Positions 7,289-14,728 are shown, counted from the stretch's first letter. The stretch: DNA of 15,694 bases from CAYUAG01 sp046483025 (GCA_046483025.1 JAWODZ010000246.1:1-15694); one strand, 5' to 3'. Numbers and translations: made by a program. Notes: a model not told the origin generated them from the sequence alone.

Positions 7289-9099
7289 AGTTATCTGCTA
7301 AACAAATTTCTAATTACATTGGCTATATTAATGATGCACAGCAATTTTTCCCTGTTACTGCTCAGCGTGCTATGGCAATCAAATTATTTGATGATTGGAA
7401 AAAAAGTAAAGATAAAAAAATATTAACAGTGACATCAGAAGAATGTAAAGGATCGGGATCTGAATGTGTAACAACATTTGGAATTTTAGGAGTAGATTGG
7501 CCGGGTTTTTATGATACCTGTTCCGGAATTATTCATGAAATGGGATGGAATATATATTTTACCAAAGGGTTCTTAATGAAGTGGAATAAAATGAAACTCG
7601 GGATTATTTTAATAGGTATACTTACAGAAACCGAAGATGATCATAAAGAAATCGCTAATCAGAGAAAGATAATTATCTCTAAGATCCATCGTGCAGCAAT
7701 TGGTACCCAGGCTAAAACCTACTTACTCAGTGAAGAAATCAAGAAATTAGAAATTTACAGTCATGTTATTGAGCATATCGAGAAAATTTATCAGGATGAT
7801 GATTTAATAAATATTATTGGTTTGAATGGTGAAGCAGTTAAGTATTTTGCAGCCCGATCCAGGGATTATATTGAAAATAGAAAAGTAACAGATATTGCTG
7901 ATCAGATTTTAACAAATTATAAATTTTATAAAAAAGTCAGAAAAACTGGAAACACTATTCATCTTAAGATCTCGAATTTTAAGACAGAAAAGGAGGGTAT
8001 ATTTACCGGAGTAACTGTAGCCGGGCCTGCACAGATGTTATATCTTGAAGACTGTCTGAAAACCATTGAACTTACCAATCCAAATTTTCAATTAAAACAC
8101 AATCGTGAATTTACTACTGATGATGGTGTGTCAATCTACCGTATAGAGTTTGTAAATTCCTCTGGTCAGCCTTTATCCGAACAAGAAAAGAAGAAACTTG
8201 AGAAAAGTTTTGATAAAATGGTTTTGAACAAAAGAAGAGATAGGGCCCAGTGGATTGAATCTATCGGAGGATTTGAACAATATGCCCGGGCCATCATACC
8301 TCTTTTGATAAAAGAAACTCAAGCCACCAATAAACCCCAGGTGTATCATGCTGTCTGTAATACAACTGAGTTATTTATTGATTTTAAAGTAATAATTGTA
8401 TTTAAATCAAGTAAAGATTCAAAGAAAAAAATAGTTAATACTACTCTGGACAGATTAAGTTCTTTAAAATTTTTTAGTATTCTTTCCGTCAAACCCCCTA
8501 AAATCTATGGAGAAACTTCTGTATTTATTATAGACTTGCGGGTTACTACTACTGATTTTGATAACATAGAAAATATTTATAAAATTATAAAAGAAAAGAT
8601 TACTTCAGCTATTGGTGATTACAGAGATTTTGATCAAGGAATGAGAACTATTGATGTTACAAAGCTTAAAACTATTAGAAAAAAAATGGGTAACATTGAT
8701 AAAACTCTCATCCGGGAATTATACTATAGTATTGAGGATTTTTTTAGAGTAAGTGCCAATGAAATTGAATTGATATCTCATATTAATATTGCTTATAAAA
8801 TGCTTACAAAACAGCATGAAGTCCAAGATGAAATTATTGTTTTCTCAGATGTTACAAATATTCCTTCTAAAAATGGCAATTTAATTCCGGTAGCTACTCT
8901 GATTTGTCTATCGTATCCTCTGGAATATGATCTATTTCCTGAAGTACTCAATATTCTTGAACCTTATGAGGTAACAATCAGTCATCTGGAAAAAAATGGC
9001 AGAGATATTTTAATCTGCAGATTAACAGAAAATGATAAAGCTTTATCCTCAATTAAAGAGAAAACCATAGTTAAACAGTTAAAAAAAATGAAAAAGTGA
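7237..9099 (+). CDS. Large ACT-like multidomain protein, unknown function
   Basis: This 620-residue soluble protein has no signal peptide or membrane segment and no catalytic motif I recognise. Residues 80-130 (TFGILGVDWPGFYDTCSGII, then MGWNIYFTKGFLM, LGIILIGIL) follow the beta-alpha-beta pattern of an ACT domain, with the D-x-P-G-x-x-x turn typical of ligand-binding ACT modules. Residues about 255-335, 378-440 and 545-600 show similar strand/helix alternation and may be further ACT-like or ferredoxin-like repeats. The overall look recalls the regulatory N-terminal half of large NAD-dependent glutamate dehydrogenases, but the dehydrogenase part is absent. A sensor or regulatory role is an inference. 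The ATG at 7237 is the only good start: an in-frame TAA lies at 7210-7212, and no ribosome-binding site precedes it. It stands alone, divergent from the radical SAM operon. Confidence 0.72.
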   Translation: MEKYIQEIQKELEKYSLKLSAKQISNYIGYINDAQQFFPVTAQRAMAIKLFDDWKKSKDKKILTVTSEECKGSGSECVTTFGILGVDWPGFYDTCSGIIHEMGWNIYFTKGFLMKWNKMKLGIILIGILTETEDDHKEIANQRKIIISKIHRAAIGTQAKTYLLSEEIKKLEIYSHVIEHIEKIYQDDDLINIIGLNGEAVKYFAARSRDYIENRKVTDIADQILTNYKFYKKVRKTGNTIHLKISNFKTEKEGIFTGVTVAGPAQMLYLEDCLKTIELTNPNFQLKHNREFTTDDGVSIYRIEFVNSSGQPLSEQEKKKLEKSFDKMVLNKRRDRAQWIESIGGFEQYARAIIPLLIKETQATNKPQVYHAVCNTTELFIDFKVIIVFKSSKDSKKKIVNTTLDRLSSLKFFSILSVKPPKIYGETSVFIIDLRVTTTDFDNIENIYKIIKEKITSAIGDYRDFDQGMRTIDVTKLKTIRKKMGNIDKTLIRELYYSIEDFFRVSANEIELISHINIAYKMLTKQHEVQDEIIVFSDVTNIPSKNGNLIPVATLICLSYPLEYDLFPEVLNILEPYEVTISHLEKNGRDILICRLTENDKALSSIKEKTIVKQLKKMKK

Positions 9100-9133
9100 A
9101 AAATTCGTCAAATTGTCCAAATCTGGTAAAGAT

Positions 9134-9179
9134 AGATTAAGTAAGCATATTTTTTTTATAATTTTAGAGATTAAGTAAG
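9134..9179 (+). repeat. 12-base direct repeat upstream of rnhB
   Basis: AGATTAAGTAAG occurs at 9134-9145 and again at 9168-9179, 34 bases apart, or about three helical turns. Each copy is followed after 2-5 bases by a T-run. It sits in the 155-base gap between the ACT-like gene and rnhB. The spacing would suit a regulator binding two sites on one face of the DNA, but in such AT-rich sequence chance cannot be excluded. Confidence 0.35.
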
Positions 9180-9254
9180 AATTTTTTTCCGAAAAAAACA
9201 ATAACTAGAAATTTATTATTCCTGATCTTGTAATTAATGCAGTGGAGCTGAAGC

Positions 9255-9896
9255 ATGAAAGAAAATTTATGTAATACAAATGATGAAAAATGGATTGAGC
9301 ATTTATTACAGTATGAGAGAAAATTTTGGAATCAGGGGATTTTAAATGTTGCTGGTATTGATGAAGCCGGACGAGGTCCATTGGCAGGCCCTGTGGTTGC
9401 AGCAGCTGTTATTTTTTCGCCTGATATTTTTATATCCGGGATAAACGATTCAAAACAATTATCATCTAAACGCAGAGAAGACCTTTTTTGGAAAATAAAA
9501 GACAAGGCAATAACTGTTGCTACTGGAATAGTTAGTGAAAAAGAAATTGATAAGATTAACATATACCAGGCTACCCTCAAAGCAATGCGTATAGCAGTTG
9601 GAAAATTAAACAGGAGTCCGGATCATCTGTTAATTGATGGATTGACTTTATCGGAAAGCAGTTGTGATCAAACAGGAATAAAGGGGGGAGACGGGCGCTG
9701 TTTTTCCATTGCATCTGCATCTATAGTGGCTAAGGTAACAAGAGACAACATTATGATTGATTATGATAAAAAGTATCCAGAATATAATTTTTTTTCCAAT
9801 AAGGGGTATGGTACTAAGGAGCATGTAGCAGCAATAAGAAAATATGGAAGATGTGAGATACATCGTGCATCTTTTACCATAAAGGGTTGGACTTAG
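9255..9896 (+). CDS. rnhB: Ribonuclease HII
   Basis: RNase HII cuts the RNA strand of RNA/DNA hybrids and removes single ribonucleotides misincorporated in DNA. At 213 residues the protein is close to the usual length. It carries the signature VAGIDEAGRGPLAGPVVAAAV (catalytic Asp36 and Glu37), NDSKQLSSKRRE, LLIDG (Asp128), SIASASIVAKVTRD (Asp164), then YPEYNFFSNKGYGTKEH and the C-terminal HRASF motif, so all four acidic active-site residues are present. The roughly 30-residue N-terminal extension ahead of the core is common in low-GC bacteria. A GGAG at 9244-9247, seven bases before the ATG, supports the start. The stop is one base before the yraN start, and this rnhB-yraN pairing is widespread. 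Confidence 0.96.
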   Translation: MKENLCNTNDEKWIEHLLQYERKFWNQGILNVAGIDEAGRGPLAGPVVAAAVIFSPDIFISGINDSKQLSSKRREDLFWKIKDKAITVATGIVSEKEIDKINIYQATLKAMRIAVGKLNRSPDHLLIDGLTLSESSCDQTGIKGGDGRCFSIASASIVAKVTRDNIMIDYDKKYPEYNFFSNKGYGTKEHVAAIRKYGRCEIHRASFTIKGWT

Positions 9897-9897
9897 G

Positions 9898-10269
9898 ATG
9901 GAGAAGAGATACAACCAGAGGGTTGGTGAAATGGGGGAACAAAAAGCTGCTCAGTTTTTGGAGAAGCAGGGATATAAAATTTTAGAGAGAAATTATCGTT
10001 ATCAGAGAGGGGAGATAGATATTATTGCAAAAAATGGAGGGGAGATCGTTTTTGTAGAAGTTAAGACAAAACTGAGAGGAGATTTCGGAGAACCTGAGGA
10101 TAGAGTTGGATTAGCCAAGCAACGTCAAATAGGAAGAGTTGCAATGGGGTATCTACAATCAAAAAAAATTTATGGGGTTGATTGTCGGTTTGATGTTATT
10201 TCTGTAACCGGTCCGAAAAAAGAATTACATCATATTAAAGATGCATTCTGGCTTGAGGATACAGATTAA
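9898..10269 (+). CDS. yraN: YraN/UPF0102 family nuclease-fold protein
   Basis: This 123-residue protein has the normal length for UPF0102. The predicted Holliday-junction-resolvase-like nuclease core is complete: Glu13 in the N-terminal helix (GEMGEQKAAQFL), RGEIDIIAK (Glu39, Asp41) and VFVEVKTK (Glu54, Lys56) form the PD-(D/E)xK-type site, and FDVISV follows near the end. The physiological substrate of the family is not established; linkage to RNase HII suggests a role in DNA maintenance. Translation probably couples to rnhB, since only one base separates the rnhB TAG from this ATG. An AAGGG lies about 11 bases upstream, inside rnhB. Confidence 0.93.
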   Translation: MEKRYNQRVGEMGEQKAAQFLEKQGYKILERNYRYQRGEIDIIAKNGGEIVFVEVKTKLRGDFGEPEDRVGLAKQRQIGRVAMGYLQSKKIYGVDCRFDVISVTGPKKELHHIKDAFWLEDTD

Positions 10270-10295
10270 AATTTTAAAACTTTTGAAATTCAAAT

Positions 10296-10640
10296 ATGAA
10301 TAAAAAAAAATTCATCTTAAAAAAATGGAGTGAAACGTTTTTAGAAATTTTTAAATGGGGGGTGGTATTGTGGCTGTTATTGCCAATCAGACATGCATCC
10401 CAGACCCCGGTAAACTTTCTACGAGTGACTGTTGGAATGGCTCTTTTTATTATTTTTACCGGGAAAATTTTTTATGATTTAGTTGTTGAGGGTTTAATAA
10501 AAAAGAAAAGAGATAATCTGAAAAAAGATTTGATAACCTTAATCGGGATATTATTGATTATTGGACTGGTGGTTGGATTTTTAATTTTTTTTATAAGTTT
10601 TTATGTAGTTGAATCAGCCAAAATGATTAATCAAAATTAA
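10296..10640 (+). CDS. Small three-helix membrane protein, unknown function
   Basis: I do not recognise this 114-residue protein. It begins with a basic N-terminus (MNKKKFILKKW), followed by a hydrophobic segment at about 18-31, a second at 41-62, a strongly basic loop (IKKKRDNLKK, 68-77) that should lie in the cytoplasm, and a long third helix at 79-104. The start is 26 bases after yraN with no clear ribosome-binding site. A run of nine A residues occurs right after the start codon. Its length and reading frame between two well-supported genes make it likely to be real. Confidence 0.6.
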   Translation: MNKKKFILKKWSETFLEIFKWGVVLWLLLPIRHASQTPVNFLRVTVGMALFIIFTGKIFYDLVVEGLIKKKRDNLKKDLITLIGILLIIGLVVGFLIFFISFYVVESAKMINQN

Positions 10641-10681
10641 TATAAAGACATACAAAATAATTTTAAAAACAGGGGAAAAAA

Positions 10682-12025
10682 ATGTGTAAAGTATTTTTAT
10701 CATTATTATTATCTGTATTACCGTTTTTGTACTGTTCAAACATTGAACAGTATTTTTCCACACAAGAAAAAGAGATAACCTTATCTACTTCAACTGAATC
10801 TCCGGAGAATATAACCGGAGTCACGTTTGATTCAGGAGAAATAATTGTTTTTTATAACTCTACATCAGATTCAATTACTACTATTGGCAATTTTATGTAT
10901 CAAAAATCTAGCAATAGTGGTTTTTCCTGGAGTACTCCTGAGAAGGTATTGCCGATTGAATTAACTATTAGTAATCCATTTGCAACAAAACTTCGTGATC
11001 AAAGCTTAATTCTGGTCTTTAATGAAGTTTTAAATGATCTCAATTCACAGAATTATTTTTATCTTATCCGTTCTTATGATTTTGGTAAAACCTTTACTGC
11101 TCCCAGAATGGTAGAAATTCCCGGCTACAGGGAAGTAAAAATTACCGGAAAGGTAGTTCAGGTTGGAAAATCAATACTATTCCTGCCCCTGCAGGCTAAA
11201 AATAAAGAAAATAAAACATTATGTTTATTGCTTTTTTCAGATAATAAAGGAAAAAGTTGGGAAAAAGTATTTGAAATAACGTCAGCCACAAATAACTTTC
11301 AATTCACCAATCCTGTATTGATAAATTTGGAGGATAAAAGGCTCTATTGTTTGCTGGAAGAAAAAAATGGCTATTTTTATTCAATTTTCTCCTGTGATAC
11401 CGGTAAAACATGGACTGAACCAGAATGTACTAAAATTTACGGAAGCTCCGGGAGTTTGCTCCGTTCATCCGGAGGATATTTGGTGTGTTGTTATGAAGAT
11501 AAGACACCTCAGGGTGTAAGCATGATGAAGAGTTTTGATCTGGGAAAGACCTGGGAGGGAGAAATGCATTTAATAGATAGAAGTAATATGGTTTTAAAAC
11601 CTTATTTATTATCTTTAAATAACAGTAAAACTCTATTGTTATATACTCAAAGAGATTCTGTCACTGATGGTAATAAGAGTAAATGGCAACTGCAAGGGAG
11701 ATTGATTACTTTAAAGAGAATAAAAGCCCCCCGGGCAGTTGTGGCCTCATTGAGTAGTGAGGGAATACAATTACGATGGAATAAGGTAGAAAAAGCTTCT
11801 TATTATATTGTATACAGAAGTATTTCATCTGATACAGCCTTGGGGTCTGAGCATAGAATTGCAAAAACTACAATAAATAACTATGTTGATAGATCTTTAA
11901 ATAAAGAAGGTAAGTATTATTATTCAGTTTCTGCAGTTGAGGGATATGGAAAACTGTTACTGGGTACGGGAAGTGAAAGTGAGCCCTCAGAACCTTTTTT
12001 AATTAATTTTAAAATAAAAAAATAA
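10682..12025 (+). CDS. Exported Asp-box (BNR) beta-propeller protein with C-terminal fibronectin type III domain
   Basis: This 447-residue protein starts with a signal peptide (residues 1-18 or so, hydrophobic VFLSLLLSVLPFLYC). It then carries five Asp-box motifs of the S-x-D-x-G-x-[TS]-[WF] type: SSNSGFSW (76), SYDFGKTF (131), SDNKGKSW (186), SCDTGKTW (237) and SFDLGKTW (284). Spacings of 55, 55, 51 and 47 residues fit a six-bladed sialidase-like propeller. A fibronectin type III domain occupies about 349-445 (PRAVVASLSSEGIQLRWNKV ... YIVYRS ... KYYYSVSAV). I cannot place the arginine triad and Tyr/Glu pair of true sialidases, so enzyme activity is not claimed; carbohydrate or protein binding at the cell surface is as likely. 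FLYC does not fit a good lipobox. AGGGG at 10671-10675 supports the start. Confidence 0.82.
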   Translation: MCKVFLSLLLSVLPFLYCSNIEQYFSTQEKEITLSTSTESPENITGVTFDSGEIIVFYNSTSDSITTIGNFMYQKSSNSGFSWSTPEKVLPIELTISNPFATKLRDQSLILVFNEVLNDLNSQNYFYLIRSYDFGKTFTAPRMVEIPGYREVKITGKVVQVGKSILFLPLQAKNKENKTLCLLLFSDNKGKSWEKVFEITSATNNFQFTNPVLINLEDKRLYCLLEEKNGYFYSIFSCDTGKTWTEPECTKIYGSSGSLLRSSGGYLVCCYEDKTPQGVSMMKSFDLGKTWEGEMHLIDRSNMVLKPYLLSLNNSKTLLLYTQRDSVTDGNKSKWQLQGRLITLKRIKAPRAVVASLSSEGIQLRWNKVEKASYYIVYRSISSDTALGSEHRIAKTTINNYVDRSLNKEGKYYYSVSAVEGYGKLLLGTGSESEPSEPFLINFKIKK

Positions 12026-12085
12026 TTAAATTACAGGAACTTTTTAAGCATATTTTCGTATTAAAATTACTTTATGCAATAATGG

Positions 12086-12103
12086 ATAGTATTTTTATAC
12101 TAT
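12086..12103. repeat. Perfect inverted repeat over the htrA -10 region
   Basis: ATAGTAT (12086-12092) and ATACTAT (12097-12103) flank a four-T loop. The right arm contains TATACT (12096-12101), the likely -10 box of the htrA promoter, so the repeat could be an operator that blocks RNA polymerase. I see no matching -35 box. It is short and made mostly of A and T. Confidence 0.4.
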
Positions 12104-12114
12104 ATGAGTAATAT

Positions 12115-12119
12115 GGGAG
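12115..12119 (+). promoter_or_regulatory. Ribosome-binding site fixing the htrA start
   Basis: GGGAG lies eight bases before the ATG at 12128 and downstream of an in-frame ATG at 12104. This favours the later start. The candidate -10 box at 12096-12101 would also place the transcript start after 12104. Confidence 0.65.
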
Positions 12120-12127
12120 ATGTATTT

Positions 12128-13672
12128 ATGTTAACAAAAAAAACAAAGTTTTTTACTATAACAGTGTTTGTTTTTTTGGGTATTATCATAGGGGTGCTAT
12201 TAACATCCAATCTTGATTTAACGCCGGAGGGATTTGCTACAGATGTTGAGCAAGAATCCAATAGTAGCAAATCACATTTCACCTCTTTAACTGATACAGA
12301 TGTTCAGATTCCGGCTTATAGCAATGATTTTTCAGTGATTGCCAAAAAAATACTGCCTACAGTGGTAAGCATAGCCACAACTAAAATAGTTAAACAATCA
12401 GGCAGTGATGATTTTTGGGGACCTATTTTAAAAGATTTTTTTGGTCGCGATTATCAATTTAGAGATCCTGGACCTCAGGAACTGCAGGGTCTTGGTTCAG
12501 GAATATTAATTAACAGTGAAGGTTATATTTTAACCAATCACCATGTTATAAATAATGCCGATGATATTACCGTTACCTTGTATGATAATCGATCTTTTGA
12601 AGCTGAGATTATAGGCAGTGATCCACTTACTGAAGTTGCTGTTGTAAGAATCAATGGTGCAGATCTTCCTCATGCTCCACTCGGTAATTCTGATTTGGTA
12701 GAGATAGGTAATTGGGTTATTGCTATCGGGAATCCTCTTGAGTTAACCTCTACAGTTACTGCAGGTATTGTAAGTGCCAAGGGAAGAGATATAAATATCA
12801 TTCGAGATGAGACAGATGATGAAACAGGTGGTTCCTATGCAATTGAAAATTTTATTCAGACAGATGCAGCAATTAATAAAGGTAACAGTGGGGGTGCTTT
12901 AGTGAATATGAAAGGTGAAGTTATCGGGATTAATACTGCTATTGCAAGCGGAACTGGATATTATGCAGGATACGGATTTGCTATACCGATTAATCTTGCC
13001 AAAAGAATAGTAACAGACCTGATTGAACAAGGTCATGTAATTCGTCCCTATGTCGGTATTAGTATGAGGCCAGTCAATGAAGCAGTTGCTCAGCGGTATA
13101 ACCTGAATCGTATATCAGGTGTATATATTGAACAGGTTTTAGATGATACTCCGGCAGAAAAAGGTGGATTAAAAGAACTTGATTTAATACTAAAACTTGA
13201 TGATAAAGAAATTGATCAGGGGAATCAAGTACAAAATTATATTGCCATGCAAAAACCTGGAGATGTTGTTACTTTTACGATCCTAAGAGAGAGTTCAGCC
13301 GGGAAATTAAAAAAAATAGGAATAGAGGTTACTCTTGGGACAAAAGATCTGGAAAAGAGTCACTCTGAAAATGAAAACCAGGATACGATTACAGATTTAG
13401 GTCTTGAGGTTCATAATTTAACCGATGAAATACGTAATAGGATTGATGAATATAAATATGAGGAAGGTGTTATTGTAATGAATGTTACTCCCTCCAGTCC
13501 AGCAGATAAAGCAAATATTCAAAGATTATCTCTCATAAACAGGATTGAAGATATAGAAATCACATCAGTGTCAGATTTTCGTAAGGCCTTGAAAAATATA
13601 GATAAAGATGTTGTGATTTTCTATTTGAAATACAGAGATCGAAAATATCATGCCTTTGTTAGAATAAAATAG
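12128..13672 (+). CDS. HtrA/DegP family membrane-anchored serine protease with two PDZ domains
   Basis: HtrA proteases degrade or refold damaged proteins in the periplasm or at the outer face of the membrane. I take the ATG at 12128, giving 514 residues, because GGGAG lies eight bases before it; an in-frame ATG at 12104 would add eight residues. A basic N-terminus and one membrane helix (about 8-26) are followed by a linker, the trypsin-like domain (about 65-300), PDZ1 (about 305-405) and a weaker PDZ2 (about 422-512). His139 (LTNHHV) and Ser254 (GNSGGALVN) are present, but the third triad position, Asp in the usual (T/S)DxA motif, is Glu169 (DPLTEVAVV). The codon is GAA in the given sequence. 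Glu may still support catalysis. The RDETDDETGGS stretch (226-236) enlarges a loop before the active serine. A terminator follows directly. Confidence 0.94.
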   Translation: MLTKKTKFFTITVFVFLGIIIGVLLTSNLDLTPEGFATDVEQESNSSKSHFTSLTDTDVQIPAYSNDFSVIAKKILPTVVSIATTKIVKQSGSDDFWGPILKDFFGRDYQFRDPGPQELQGLGSGILINSEGYILTNHHVINNADDITVTLYDNRSFEAEIIGSDPLTEVAVVRINGADLPHAPLGNSDLVEIGNWVIAIGNPLELTSTVTAGIVSAKGRDINIIRDETDDETGGSYAIENFIQTDAAINKGNSGGALVNMKGEVIGINTAIASGTGYYAGYGFAIPINLAKRIVTDLIEQGHVIRPYVGISMRPVNEAVAQRYNLNRISGVYIEQVLDDTPAEKGGLKELDLILKLDDKEIDQGNQVQNYIAMQKPGDVVTFTILRESSAGKLKKIGIEVTLGTKDLEKSHSENENQDTITDLGLEVHNLTDEIRNRIDEYKYEEGVIVMNVTPSSPADKANIQRLSLINRIEDIEITSVSDFRKALKNIDKDVVIFYLKYRDRKYHAFVRIK

Positions 13673-13689
13673 ATTATTTCTAATAAATC

Positions 13690-13745
13690 AATAAAAGGTT
13701 GTCATGTTCAATTTTGGCAACCTTTTATTATTTTTCTCTTTTTTT
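13690..13745 (+). terminator. Intrinsic terminator after htrA
   Basis: AATAAAAGGTTG (13690-13701) pairs exactly with CAACCTTTTATT (13718-13729). The stem gains two more pairs inside (T-G and C-G), leaving a 12-base loop. A T-rich tail with T5 and T7 runs follows (about 13731-13745). The stem is rather AT-rich, but its length and tail make it convincing. Confidence 0.85.
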
Positions 13746-13918
13746 ATTCTGCCTGAGTTCTATCCAGCCTGATGTTAATAATACATCACTTTAAATATGA
13801 TTCAGCAATTTTCTGTTGATAAGTTTTATATTTTTATATTTACTCAAGCTTATAGATAACAATAATTTATAATTTATTTATCCTATTTTTTTCTGAAATT
13901 ATTTTTAAAAATTGAATC

Positions 13919-13927
13919 TGGTATAAT
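13919..13927 (+). promoter_or_regulatory. Extended -10 promoter for the pilin-like gene
   Basis: TGGTATAAT (13919-13927) combines a consensus TATAAT with the TGn extension, which can replace a good -35 box; none is seen 17 bases upstream. Transcription would start near 13934, about 43 bases before the ATG at 13977. Confidence 0.6.
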
Positions 13928-13976
13928 AATTGCATTTACAATTATCAGAATAAGTAAAGTTATTTATGAGGTTGTC

Positions 13977-14468
13977 ATGCGAGTAATTAAATACTGGAAA
14001 GCAGATATTAGTGGATTAATTATTCTTTTAATTATTGGATTTTTTGTCTGGATGGGAAATAAGGGAATAGATAATAATCATTTTGATAAAATCAACTATT
14101 CCAGTGAATCTACACGAAAAAACAGTATGTTACTAAAAATGGAAAAGGATTTTGAATCTATTGATCGCATTCTTTATGCTACTTCCGATCATTTATCAAT
14201 TTTTACTACAGATAATGAAATTGTTAATTATAAATATGAACATGAAGCAATATGGCATAATGGCGAACCTTTAATCAGGGAAGTTAAGTCGTTTCATTTT
14301 GAATATAGAGATATTTATGGGAATCTTTTAACTCATTTTACCCGTAATTATACATCAATTGAAACTATCGGGTTTATAGTCAGAAAAGAGAGTAAAAAAC
14401 AAAAAACAATTTATACAAGTATGGTTAGTGTTCCAAAGAAAATGTTAAGTTATTCAGTTAATAATTAA
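13977..14468 (+). CDS. Pilin/pseudopilin-like membrane-anchored protein
   Basis: This 163-residue protein has a short basic N-terminus, one membrane helix (about 11-27) and an extracytoplasmic domain. The layout after the helix resembles minor pseudopilins of the GspJ/PulJ kind: LLKMEKDFESIDRILYA (52-68), a strand pair SDHLSIFTTDNEIVNYKYE (70-88), LIREVKSFHFEYRD (99-112), and a final pattern of strands. What differs is the N-terminus. There is no Gly-(Phe/Met)-x4-Glu prepilin peptidase site, so the protein probably stays membrane-anchored and is not processed into a pilus. No other pilus or type II secretion genes are present. GAGG (13968-13971) five bases before the ATG supports the start. 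It has its own promoter and terminator, so it is likely monocistronic. The family call is a pattern-based inference. Confidence 0.6.
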   Translation: MRVIKYWKADISGLIILLIIGFFVWMGNKGIDNNHFDKINYSSESTRKNSMLLKMEKDFESIDRILYATSDHLSIFTTDNEIVNYKYEHEAIWHNGEPLIREVKSFHFEYRDIYGNLLTHFTRNYTSIETIGFIVRKESKKQKTIYTSMVSVPKKMLSYSVNN

Positions 14469-14490
14469 AACTTCTCCTCCTCTTTTGGTT

Positions 14491-14517
14491 AAAGGGCTGT
14501 TGAAAGGCAGCCCTTTT
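14491..14517 (+). terminator. Intrinsic terminator after the pilin-like gene
   Basis: AAAGGGCTG (14491-14499) and CAGCCCTTT (14508-14516) form a nine-base-pair, GC-containing stem with an eight-base loop. The following T-run is short (TTTTG), so termination may be incomplete. Confidence 0.75.
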
Positions 14518-14539
14518 GTATGAAAATTTAATAAAATAC

Positions 14540-14573
14540 TTGACATTTATAAAATTTTAATTTAATTTATAAT
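14540..14573 (+). promoter_or_regulatory. Candidate promoter for the LVIVD-repeat gene
   Basis: A perfect TTGACA (14540-14545) is followed by a perfect TATAAT (14568-14573), but the spacer is 22 bases instead of 17. At the normal spacing only the weak TAATTT (14563-14568) is available. Either box set would leave a leader of roughly 150 bases, which contains the inverted repeat TTAAAATAG (14628-14636) / CTATTTTAA (14650-14658). Confidence 0.4.
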
Positions 14574-14627
14574 AGTAGAATTATGTTTGATTATCTAATT
14601 TTTCTTAAGATGCTGATTGTATTGGTT

Positions 14628-14658
14628 TTAAAATAGTATATTTGATTTGCTATTTTAA
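14628..14658. repeat. AT-rich inverted repeat in the leader of the LVIVD-repeat gene
   Basis: TTAAAATAG (14628-14636) pairs exactly with CTATTTTAA (14650-14658) around a 13-base loop, which could extend by two weaker pairs. No T-tract follows. It may form a leader hairpin or an operator; chance is possible in such AT-rich DNA. Confidence 0.3.
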
Positions 14659-14728
14659 TAAATTCTACTGAAAGATAAGTTTTATTACTATAAATAAATA
14701 AATATTCTAATAATTTTCAGGATTTTTT

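Larger units (their letters stand above)
13673..13976. other. 304-base intergenic region
   Basis: The region holds the htrA terminator at its left end and an extended -10 promoter near its right end. Between them (about 13746-13918) I see only AT-rich sequence, with no ORF of note, tRNA-like fold or strong repeat. Confidence 0.6.

Noticed and set aside
9332..9914. Two minus-strand open frames of 82 and 88 codons over rnhB
   Set aside because: rnhB is certain from its active-site motifs; the antisense frames show no recognisable protein and no start signals.
12104..12127. Upstream in-frame ATG for htrA
   Set aside because: It has no ribosome-binding site and sits at or before the probable transcript start, whereas the ATG at 12128 has GGGAG at good spacing.
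2003..13953. The 13-mer ATTATCAGAATAA present both near 2004 and near 13941
   Set aside because: One copy is inside a coding sequence and the other in a leader; a match of this length is plausible by chance in AT-rich DNA, and there is no further similarity around it.
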